This document shows positions 56,000-64,000 of a stretch of 64,000 nucleotides of DNA, in pieces. Source of the DNA: Fragum whitleyi. Taxonomy: Eukaryota; Mollusca; Bivalvia; Cardiida; Cardiidae. The notes beneath the pieces are model-generated. The model was not told the origin of the DNA. It searched no databases and worked only from the letters and a program-made list of their open reading frames with translations. Location of the stretch: positions 29,521,236-29,585,235 of the forward strand of contig OX411557.1 in the NCBI GenBank assembly GCA_948146395.1. The letters are read 5' to 3'. Every line of letters starts with the position of its first letter. Position 1 is the first letter of the stretch. The translations under genes were made by a program, and so were the position numbers.

Positions 56000-56246
56000 C
56001 TGGGCTCAAGGTTATAAAACTTTTCTCATTCTCAATTTAAAATTTTCTCAAATTTCAATTTGAGATTACAGCTGTAATTCTGTTTTAATACTCATTTTAA
56101 TGTACAAAAATAAAAGATGATATTAATAAGTTGTTATAAATAACAACTTATTGATATAATCTTTTATTTTCATACATTTATTCAAATTTAAAGATTGAGG
56201 AAACTCTCAGTTGAGCCTGAGAAAAGTTTTATAACCTTGGGCCCTG
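56000..56246. repeat. CAGGGCCCAAGG-type MITE, full copy
   Basis: CTGGGCTCAAGGTTATAAAA at the left and its inverse (TTTTATAACCTTGGGCCCTG) at the right, extended by CTTTTCTCA and TGAGAAAAG. The centre is AATAAGTTGTTATAAATAAC then AACTTATT. Same family as 28434-28690. Confidence 0.85.
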
Positions 56247-56359
56247 AAGTGATTTCTCCACAATTCCTAAAATCTTCCTTCCCTGGTAAAGGCCTGGTCA
56301 CATTTCTTTCCATCTAAAGGCCTCGCAACAGAAAAGGGGGACTTAATGACAAATGAGCC

Positions 56360-56590
56360 TGTGGGTGACATTTCCAACAATTTCATATGTTTGCGAGGTA
56401 CAAACATTCAGCATCATAGACAACAAAACAATGCAAAAAGAGTGTATGCTTATTGCCAGAAGATGGATTAAGACATCACCTATCTATATAGCGCACAGTG
56501 AAGTCTCTGGTCAAACTGTGCAGCTGCACAGGCTGGCAAAGGGTTTGCTTTGCTCACATGTAAAATTGTTGGAAATGTCACGCACAGGCT
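56360..56590. repeat. Inverted repeat with GACATTTCCAACAATTT ends
   Basis: GACATTTCCAACAATTTCAT (56367) faces AAATTGTTGGAAATGTC (56563-56579). Inner arms CTCTGGTCAAACTGTGCAGC and GCACAGGCTGGCAA are partly palindromic. A related, more decayed element is at about 1610-1835. A 166-residue open frame spans this and the next MITE and is rejected. Confidence 0.7.
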
Positions 56591-56701
56591 CAAATTTCAA
56601 TTTTTGTGAGGTCAATGCACTAGCTTGTTTTGGGAATGTATTGATTATTTCTTTCCAATGGCTCTCAAAATATTTTCTAAAATTGATCAATAAATGGAGT
56701 G

Positions 56702-56867
56702 CAGTCAAACCTGTCTTAGCGACCACCTATAATCAGCAAGCAACCTGTCTTAAGCAAGCGGCTACTGAGTTCCCAAATGAATCAATTGCAGTAAAATTGC
56801 AAGCACCTGTCTTAAGTATTCACTTTTTGAATATCCCTTCAGTGCTTGCTTAAGACAAGTTTGACTG
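56702..56867. repeat. CAGTCAAACC-type MITE
   Basis: CAGTCAAACCTGTCTTAGCG at the left and GCTTAAGACAAGTTTGACTG at the right, with ACCTGTCTTAAGCAAGCG repeats inside. The ends resemble those of widespread mariner-type MITEs (AGTCAAAC). Non-coding. Confidence 0.75.
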
Positions 56868-57297
56868 TTTATATTAATATATTATTTTTATATTTATATC
56901 ATGTATTAAGTCTCATTAAACATTGATTGATTTTAAGGCAACTTCAGACAGTACTTTGATTTTAAATCAGTCTTAAATACGTGTGTTATTATTACAGTGG
57001 GTTAATGATCAGATCAAAAAAGGTTTGTAAACACGCAACAATGTTCATGACAGGAAAACAATCGAACAACATCTTAATTACGACTACATAGATTACATGC
57101 AGTTATGTGATTCAGAAAATAACGAGCTTGAGCCTAGCAGGTAATCAATAAAAGATCAAAGTATGGGTCTCCATGAAAATTGTCCCTCTAGTTTCTAGAG
57201 CCATGTCTTTAAGGTTTTATCTGAGTAAGTTACCTGTAAGATTCTTACAGATTGTGACTAAATCTTGCTAAAATAAAGGTTGCCTTACACCCTTGGA

Positions 57298-57461
57298 TTA
57301 AGGTAGTGGACCCATAATAGTCTTGCAACTTTTTGGAACTCATGATCTTTAACAATGTTGACCAAGGTTTCCTAATGAAAATCATTAGGAAACCTCGGTT
57401 AAGACTGTTAAAGTTCACTACTTCGGAGACGATGTGGAACTATAAAGGGTCCACTAGCTTA
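57298..57461. repeat. Long palindromic MITE (GGTAGTGG type), well preserved
   Basis: TTAAGGTAGTGGACCCATAA at the left and AGGGTCCACTAGCTTA at the right. The inner arms meet at CCTAATGAAAATCATTAGG, a near-perfect cruciform centre. At least four good copies and two partial ones occur in the window. Confidence 0.85.
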
Positions 57462-57772
57462 CTCTTCATTGACTTATGCTGGTTACCAATTGTGAAGCCC
57501 TGAGTTGGAACCAGGGTCTTTATAAAGGGGGTTTGTGTTTTCCTACAGAAATCGAGTAAGTAATCCTTTAAATAGTATCCCTATCTGTATAAAACAAATG
57601 AAACACTACAAAAAGGATGTAGTTTTTCTTGTATTACAACATTTCGATTGAATTTGTCCACTAAAATGAAGTAATTGTGACTGAGACAGATGGGGTTTTG
57701 ATTGAATATGCCATTGTAACCTATACTTCCTGATCGCCATGTTTAGTTTACCCAGATGAAAAGGGACCCGTT

Positions 57773-58032
57773 GTGACCCGTAGGGTGAAAATGGACCATC
57801 TGGATTATACATAAAGTGTCAACCTATTAAGCCTTGGCATATTGCACAGGCTGACTACAGTCAAAATGTTTCACACTTTCTAATTTACTGAATTTTACTA
57901 AAAAAGAAATTCTTATTCCTGCAAAAGAAATTTCGAAATGCGACCTTAGCTTGACCTCCAGTGGAACTGTTCTCTTTTCAAAAATTGACTGTACAGAGTT
58001 CCTTGATGGTCCTCTTTTGCTTAACGGGACAC
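57773..58032. repeat. GTGACCCG-type MITE, copy 3
   Basis: GTGACCCGTAGGGTGAAAAT then GGACCATCTGG at the left, TTGATGGTCCTCTTTTGC and GGGACAC at the right. The inner arm order is the same as in 49381-49630 (ATAAAGTGTCAACCTA, AAAATGTTTCACAC). The middle is about 80% similar by eye. Confidence 0.78.
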
Positions 58033-58613
58033 AATTAAACTGTGAGACCAAATTTATCAAGGTCATGTTTCCTGAGAATTTCGATTTTGTATGATTGATT
58101 ACCTTTAATATGTATACCTGTTTATTCAAATCAGAGCTGTCAATTGGAATGCTGAAAATAATTATTATGTTGGCTCAATTAAATGTTTAAATGTTGCCAA
58201 CAAAATGAATTGCAAGTTCTCTTGAATTCCCATTGATTCATCATATTTAACGTTGAGAAAATTGATATTTTAAAACAAGCCCAAAGTTTCTCCAATGTTA
58301 TTTTCTTCTCGGCCTCATTACATCATTCAAATGTTGTTTTGCCAAATTTGAATTCTTTCCTGAAGAAATGGGTCATATTTCTGTGAGATAATAACAAGAA
58401 TTTCAAACTGCCATGCAAAAATTTCTTAGGGGATTATAGAAAAGAAAACTTCCACAGTTGATTGTCTGTCAAATTTACGTTCTGTTTTTGCCTGCTAATT
58501 TTCCAATTACCCAGGCAAAATTGATAAATGTTTAGTCAAATTGAAAGGTACTCTTTATCAAAAAGGCAACCTGAGTAATTAAATTGGACTTGTGCAAGAT
58601 TTGTGCACTGGTG

Positions 58614-58957
58614 CAGGGATGTGGAATTCCCAAGCCCGACTTGTCCGACTTGGGCTTTTTCACTTGCGGGCAAGTACATCTTTCTAGGCAGCTCGTCCGT
58701 GGACAAGTAAATACCAGAGCAAAACTTGATATTGAACTAAAAGGATCTAGGAGAAAAGACATCCTATTGTGTGTACCAAAGGGGAGAAAACATTGTCTAT
58801 AATGAAGAAAATGCTGGGTTACAGCATTTTCTTCATTAAAAACAATGTTTTCGTAATAATTATCATTACATCTTTTAAGGACAAGTTTATTTTGATCCTG
58901 GACAAGTGAGAAATTGTCCGTGGACAGGTGGAGAAAATTCGTATTTCCACACCCCTG
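58614..58957. mobile_element. Non-autonomous relative of the hAT at 15225-18219
   Basis: 344 bp with CAGGGATGTGGAATTCC at the left and, inverted, CAGGGGTGTGGAAATACG at the right. These are the ends of the autonomous hAT in IPO5. It carries the same ACTTGTCCG / CGGACAAGT sub-terminal words (58637-58710, 58880-58930) but no transposase. ACTGGTG flanks both sides (58607-58613, 58958-58964). The middle has a GAAGAAAATGCTGGGTTAC...CAGCATTTTCTTC palindrome. Confidence 0.88.
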
Positions 58958-59326
58958 ACTGGTGAATTATATTGAAGGCAACACAATGCTCAATTAGTGA
59001 CCTCTGTATTTCTCAAACCAGATCTACTACCAAAGCACTCTATTACTCATTTAGTTGAGGGAAAGAATGTTGTAGCCATTGATGAGATCAAACTTATGAC
59101 CAACTGCATGCGAAACCTTCTTGGTACCTCAAATTAAAAAAGAAATCTTTGGAAAAACTTAAACCTGAAATGGTATGAAATGACTATTATATTAATTGTC
59201 ATCTAACTGGTGCAGCTTTGCGGAAATATTTCCCTCTATCGCAGGATGTATTATGTATTTAATTTCAGTAAAGAGATTGCATTTTACATAATACATGAAC
59301 GAATTTACAGTGTTCAATCAGAGATA

Positions 59327-59489
59327 CAGATAAGAGGGGGTAATGCCAGTCTAATATCTTTTTTTCTCAATGAAACTCTAGGTTGTGGGTACTTATTTGG
59401 ATCTTTCCAATGAGTACCCACAATATAGGGTTTGTGCTATAATATTGAAAAATTCTTTGATCTGAAATCCTAAATACCCACACTATCTG
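59327..59489. repeat. Palindromic MITE (CCTATGTTGTGGGTAC type)
   Basis: CAGATAAGAGGGGGTAATGC at the left and AATACCCACACTATCTG at the right. Centre GTTGTGGGTACTTATTTGGA against TCCAATGAGTACCCACAATA. This is the best-matched pair of outer ends in the family. Confidence 0.8.
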
Positions 59490-59660
59490 TAGCTCAACTT
59501 TTTAACTTCGAAAATGTTCATAAATGTACAATTGAGGATTGCAGAGAAATTTCAGTTTATAATTGTGAACTGTCACTCAAAAAAAAAAAAACACAAAAAA
59601 CCAGGTTGACCAGCCATATTTCAGTTAATGAGTAAATTATATATTTGGGAAAGAAATTCC

Positions 59661-59958
59661 ATGCAAAAATGTTCAAGAATACTCTAGAATGTTAAATGGC
59701 AGTTCAGGAATTTATTTGTTAACTTATAGAACTAGTTCTGGAACCTGAGTACCTTAACTTTGGTTCTTGAACTTTATTTCTTTAAATCCCATTTAAGATT
59801 TTTAAACTTTAGTTAAAGAACTAGAGCTAGAATTGGTTAAAGAATTAGTTCTAGAAGTTCAATACTTAGTTTTAAAAGTTCTTACCAGTCATAGAGGTAG
59901 GAATCCTTGAACTGCCATTTAACATTCTGTGATGTTCTTGAACTTATTCATATGGGTT
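59661..59958. repeat. GTTCAAGAA...TTCTTGAAC inverted-repeat element
   Basis: ATGCAAAAATGTTCAAGAAT and AGAATGTTAAATGGCAGTTC at the left are mirrored by GAACTGCCATTTAACATTCT and TGTTCTTGAACTTATTCAT at the right. The interior is rich in TTAGTTCTAGAA/TTCTAGAACTAA-like words. MITE without coding capacity. Confidence 0.8.
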
Positions 59959-60589
59959 TGAACTCTGAAGTTCATTAACCTAAATTAAATTACTATCAAT
60001 TTCAATGTTCCTTAAATTTTTTCTTGTTCGGTTAAAGATGGAAGCTTTCACTCGTGTTTTCCCACAAATTAAAATACCCTATTACCTCTAATAAAAGTGT
60101 CCTCCCTAATAGTAGCACCCTTACATTTATATGATTGTTTAGAGAAAATTCACCTCAAATTAGTGGGAAAAGGGCCATTTTAATGATTTTTAAATCAGTA
60201 AATAATAAAAGCTCCCTAACCATGTTATGTATAGCTCCCAGGAACGTTATTTAGAAGAAATATGATAAGTCAGATTCTGTGTTTCCTTGTCACATTTATT
60301 TTGTTTTCTGACAAGATAAACAGCCATAACCAACAAAAAGAATTAATTAAATCATTATTGGACATGCTCGATAAACATCAAATAGCCTCATAACTACAGA
60401 ATATCCAAATAGGCCGACTCTTTACTACTTATTATGCAATAGACTTGGACATGTCCAAATACCTTGGCATTGAAGTGCAAAGAAACTTTTCAATTTTGAG
60501 ATACGGTATGAGCAAACTTGCAACATATTTATAAAGAAAAGATCTGGATGCTAATATGCAGTCATATAAAGATATAAAGTCCCATTATC

Positions 60590-60770
60590 TTCAAAGGCCT
60601 TGATAAGGCTAATGATATTCTAAAATCCTTATCTCCAAACTAAACCCTATGTTGTGGGTACCCATTATAATCATCTCGAGGAGATGATTACAATGAGTAT
60701 CAAAAACAAAGGGTTTACAGCAATGTTTTTGAAATATTTAATTCTAAAACCCGTTTTAGCGGTCTATCCA
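60590..60770. repeat. Palindromic MITE (CCTATGTTGTGGGTAC type), decayed
   Basis: AAACCCTATGTTGTGGGTAC at 60643-60661, then TAATCATCTCGAGGAGATGATTA as an exact cruciform centre, then ATGAGTATCAAAAACAAAGG. The outer ends have drifted. Confidence 0.65.
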
Positions 60771-61659
60771 TTTTTTGAGAAGAGTTAATGGACATAGATA
60801 GACATCTTAATGGAGTGTAATAGTGATAATTGTTGTCAGTAAGGAGATGCACCAATGCACTAACTGTCTTGTTTTACCTGACGAGCTTTGTCTCTCGTGC
60901 ACAGGAAATGCATTTTTACCTGTATCGGGGTCGGCCTGTCAGGCAAGGAAATATATTTTGGCAGCTATTACTACTTCTGAGAGCCTGCGCAATTTTTTTC
61001 CGACACTTATGAAAGATTGGTATATGTTTGTACACTTACACTTATGGTTACAGTTCTTATTTCAATTGTCTAAGTAATATGATTCAAATGAGTATCTTAA
61101 AGACCTCACTAGAAAGGTTTAAAAAAAGATCTTCACTTGAAAGATTTTTCCATAAACTCAATTCTATAAACAATTTGATGGCGCAGCACGAAACAGCAGG
61201 CTGATCTTTGCCCGTATCTCCTGCCAAAGCTGGAATAATTGTAGTTCAGCATGACAAGGGTTAAAGTGGGGCAGTTTTTGAATCAGTGATTTTGAATTGA
61301 ATCTAAAGCTTTGTAATTGTTAGAAGTCAAAGCGTCAGATTCTAGATGAAATTTAATTTTCTGGGGCTGGTTTAAAGCGCACAATAATTATCTTGTAGTC
61401 TGTAAATGACATGCTTATTATAACCCAGACAAACTTTTATTATTCACATTGTACTTTTCTTAACAGAGAATTCTAATAGATTTCCAAGCCTTTGTGGGTC
61501 ACATCAGGTTATTAGCATATTGCTCAAGAAAAATGTCTATATGTTTGTTACATTAATTATATACTGAAGTCATTTGCATGAAAATGCATCCAGAGACAAA
61601 TAAGACAATGCTTAAGAAAATTAGCCTGCAGACAGAATTTTCGTTAAAAACAGCGAGTA

Positions 61660-61936
61660 AGCCGCCACCATAGCCCAGTTGGTTAGGCATAAGACTTCCA
61701 ATCTGGAAGTTGTGGGTTCGATCCCCGGTGGCGGCAAATATCCTTTCCGACGTTTGTCTCTCACCAAAGGGTAAATAATCGTAAACCTATGTGAGATAGC
61801 AGTCGGAGACAAGGAAAGGGTGTAATGGTAGTACAGGTGGAAGAAATACCAGAAATCCATTGTTAGGTGCTCTGGCCACCTCAATATAACTGCGAAATTG
61901 TTGAAAGCGGCATAAAACCCATTCAAACAAACAAAC
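61660..61936 (+). mobile_element. tRNA-derived SINE, family 1, full length
   Basis: Head GCCGCCACCATAGCCCAGTT with B box GGGTTCGATCCCCGG; body and CAAACAAACAAA tail are complete. Flanks AAAACAGCGAGTA (61647-61659) and AAAACAGCTAGTA (61937-61949) are a 13-bp target duplication with one mismatch. This is the cleanest head in the window. Confidence 0.92.
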
Positions 61937-61967
61937 AAAACAGCTAGTACAATAAAATGATACAACT

Positions 61968-62399
61968 CAGGGCTCGAGTTAGAGTTTGATATTCAGGAGT
62001 CATCGACTCCTCACTTATGAATTATTGGGGGTAAATCTGAATTTAAAGGGGTCAAAACGATGGAAAATGCAAATCATAAGTAGAATTTTGCATATTTAAG
62101 AGTCACTTTAACTGCTTTTTGTAATTACAATGTATATGAAACAAGTAATGAATTTGTAGAACTTTGTAGATAGTAATTTGTAAAAATCTTAGGTATAAAA
62201 CCATGTTTTGACCCTTAGAACTTCCTCTCAAGGGGGTCAATATGACCCCCTTAGGATAAATTTCTAGGAGTCAAATTAAGATGTTTTCATGGTTTCCTTT
62301 TGTTGTTGTTATTTTTGTGTTTGTTTGGGGTTTTTTTTTTTTGTGTGTGTGTGGGGGGGGGGTTCAAAACCCTGGTTTAAGGGTCAAACACGAGCCCTG
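61968..62399. mobile_element. CAGGGCTCG-ended MITE with 5-bp duplication
   Basis: CAGGGCTCGAGTTAGAGTTT at the left; the right end inverted reads CAGGGCTCGTGTTTGACCC. CAACT is on both sides (61963-61967, 62400-62404). AGGAGTC words near both ends may be binding repeats. A poly-T/GT/poly-G tract (62329-62362) lies inside. It sits 31 bp from a SINE. Confidence 0.87.
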
Positions 62400-62877
62400 C
62401 AACTACTACTACTTCATTATCCTGAAAGCAAGGCTGCATGATCATACAATTAAAAAAGTTTGTCAAGAGAGCTTTAAAATCAATGCAAAAAAGAAGACAA
62501 CATGTTATGATATGAAATGTGGTTCTGGGAAAGTTTTATAATATACAGTTGATCGGGACCAAAAACTATGAAACTATAGGTCTACAGCTGTGAAGGTGTT
62601 ACATAAGCCTTTGGTAGCCATCTAAAGTCATAGTTTTACACTTTCTGTTTTCTTTATTTTTGGGAAATATTACCAAATCAAGATGTGCATTGCAGGTACT
62701 TAAATATTCTTCAACCTAAAAAAAAATATATAAGCACTAAATAAAGACCTCCTAGCATTGTTTAAAGCCTTGTCTTGCTGATTATTATTTTTTTTTTCAA
62801 ACAATTTCTAATTTTCAGACTTTTCATTTGGTCACACTTTATTATTCCACATAATTGTTAAGTAAAAAGCAGACAGT

Positions 62878-62940
62878 ATATGCTAAGATCAGACTGCACA
62901 TATGTGCAGTCTTATCTTGGTCTATACTGTCTGCCAAAGC
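62878..62940. repeat. AAGATCAGACTGCACATATGTGCAG palindrome family
   Basis: A short near-perfect palindrome: GCTAAGATCAGACTGCAC, ATAT, GTGCAGTCTTATCTTGG. At least eight relatives occur in the window (about 855-905, 33060-33180, 33865-33955, 35165-35230, 51470-51535, 51940-51995, 52190-52260, 61185-61265). Probably a small foldback MITE. Confidence 0.75.
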
Positions 62941-63644
62941 TTTGTGTACAGCAGAAATATGTCGTGAACAGCACTAAAGCCCCAATCTGCATTTGGAGTA
63001 AAAAAAAATCTTATTTTGCGAATATTCTTTGAATATTTTTTCTTGATTTAGTCTTATGGATTAGATGAGTAACATGAAAATACAAATCAATCAACAAACG
63101 TTGGCTTTTTTTGTGAAACACATAATCTGCCTTATACAATAAAATGGGTAAATAAGATTTTGGTCAAGTAAAATGCCCCAGGTGCAGGAGCAGTATTCAA
63201 ATTGGAGACCCAACTGTTGCGGGTCATAAATATTCATTAAGTTAGGCCTATTTTTGGATCATTGCCTCATAATCATTTGTATTATCAAATATTAAATAGA
63301 TAGAATGACAAATTTAAGCTTATCTTTGAGAATGAAAGTTAAGTTTTTGTGCACAAAGTCCGTCTAAGATCATTGTGACACTTGCGTTTCGGGTATGTTC
63401 ACGAACACAGACAGGGTCTTTAAGATTGGTTTATTCAATCTTTCTCAGTCTGAAGGTGGTATTTTTACGACTCATTGATTAAAAAAGGATACAAAACAGA
63501 TTCAATAGAACAGTAACAACGAAGGTATTTTAATCTTCCTCCATGCAAAACATTAAATTTGAATGAAATACCTTTTACTGTAGACATGTTTCTGTCAATT
63601 ACAGTATGATCATCAAAAGGTGTGAATTTCTTATGCCTGTGTTT

Positions 63645-64000
63645 GAGCATTCAAACTTAATTTATTAAAGCACTATTTAAGTACAAAACTTATCAATTGA
63701 AATACATGTACTTTCTAAATACTTAAGTCAAAGGATTCAAACATTATCAATTAAAGCACTCACTAAATTACATAAGTCTAAACTTTCAAATTCTATCAAC
63801 TCAAGCAATTTCTTGGTTCAAAAATTTATCAGTCCAATTAACATTCAAATATCATCAATTGAATCACTTTATAAGATCAAGTTGAAGAACCAAAACTTAT
63901 CAATTAAAGTACTTTCTAAGTTCAAGTTTAATCATTCAAGTTTTGTGTATTGAAGCACTTTCTTAGTACAAGTTTCTTAAAGCATTCAACTTTTAAATGA
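63645..64000. repeat. Degenerate ~45-57-bp tandem repeat running off the window
   Basis: Repeated phrase TATCAATTAAAGCACTTTCT followed by AAGTTCAAG...ATTCAAA, in at least six diverged units: 63689, 63746, 63797, 63853, 63898 and 63946. The right edge is outside the window. Confidence 0.7.

Larger units (their letters stand above)
50205..64000 (+). other. Putative first intron of the glypican gene
   Basis: No exon with glypican cysteine pattern or any other recognisable protein is found through the window end. Long first introns are usual for glypicans. The stretch is a mosaic of MITEs, listed separately, with small AAGATCAGCCTGCA palindromes at 51470-51535, 51940-51995 and 52190-52260 and AT-rich unique DNA between. 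Confidence 0.5.

Noticed and set aside
56353..56853. 166-residue open frame on the plus strand
   Set aside because: It runs through two inverted-repeat MITEs (56360-56590, 56702-56867); the translation has no domain and the second half is repeat-unit sequence.
61660..61745. Possible tRNA gene (also 36688, 39795, 7521)
   Set aside because: A and B boxes are present but the heads continue into a shared SINE body and tail, with target duplications; no proper cloverleaf could be assured.
61621..61965. 114-residue minus-strand frame with PPGIEPTTSRLEV
   Set aside because: This peptide phrase is the usual translation of a tRNA-derived SINE head on the reverse strand.

Overview
The window is animal nuclear DNA, AT-rich, with GT-AG introns and a very high load of interspersed repeats. 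The repeat types (tRNA-headed SINEs, many short inverted-repeat MITEs, and elements with ~145-bp internal tandem units and hairpin ends) point to a bivalve mollusc. That is an inference; the species cannot be named from the sequence.

Layout. (1) 580-32821, + strand: the C-terminal half of importin-5 (IPO5/RanBP5/Kap-beta3 family), 14 coding exons giving 575 residues and a stop codon. The 5' half of the gene lies upstream of the window. Every exon joins in frame through GT-AG sites, and the order follows the human protein. Four exons are accompanied by partial tandem copies of themselves in the adjacent introns. (2) The IPO5 introns hold most of the mobile DNA. There is a 1.8-kb tandem-repeat element (9319-11146) and a 5.3-kb element (14503-19818) that carries an apparently intact hAT transposon (15225-18219, 758-residue transposase on the minus strand). 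A four-deep nest (20151-25256) and further elements at 26880, 28703, 29386-31639 and 32062 follow. (3) 32822-50053: no confident protein-coding gene. It holds SINEs, a 121-bp-arm inverted repeat, MITE pairs, a broken LINE fragment (about 41880-43075) and a CpG-richer stretch with two perfect CRE-type octamers (46.5-47.5 kb). (4) 50054-50204, + strand: a first coding exon with a signal peptide that matches the glypican-3/5 start, ending at the same splice position as human GPC3. The remaining 13.8 kb is read as its first intron and is again full of MITEs.

How parts relate. Importin-5 is a cytosol/nucleus transport receptor and glypican is a GPI-anchored cell-surface proteoglycan core, so no joint function is implied. 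The clearest structural theme is a shared design in five repeat families that are unrelated in primary sequence: a 5' hairpin beginning with a sub-terminal inverted repeat, a CCGTC-rich stretch, ~140-165-bp internal tandem units in the longer members, the same short motif inverted near the 3' end, usually a second hairpin, and a final TCTTGT. This fits non-autonomous Helentron-type (HINE) elements and is the best candidate here for an under-described system.
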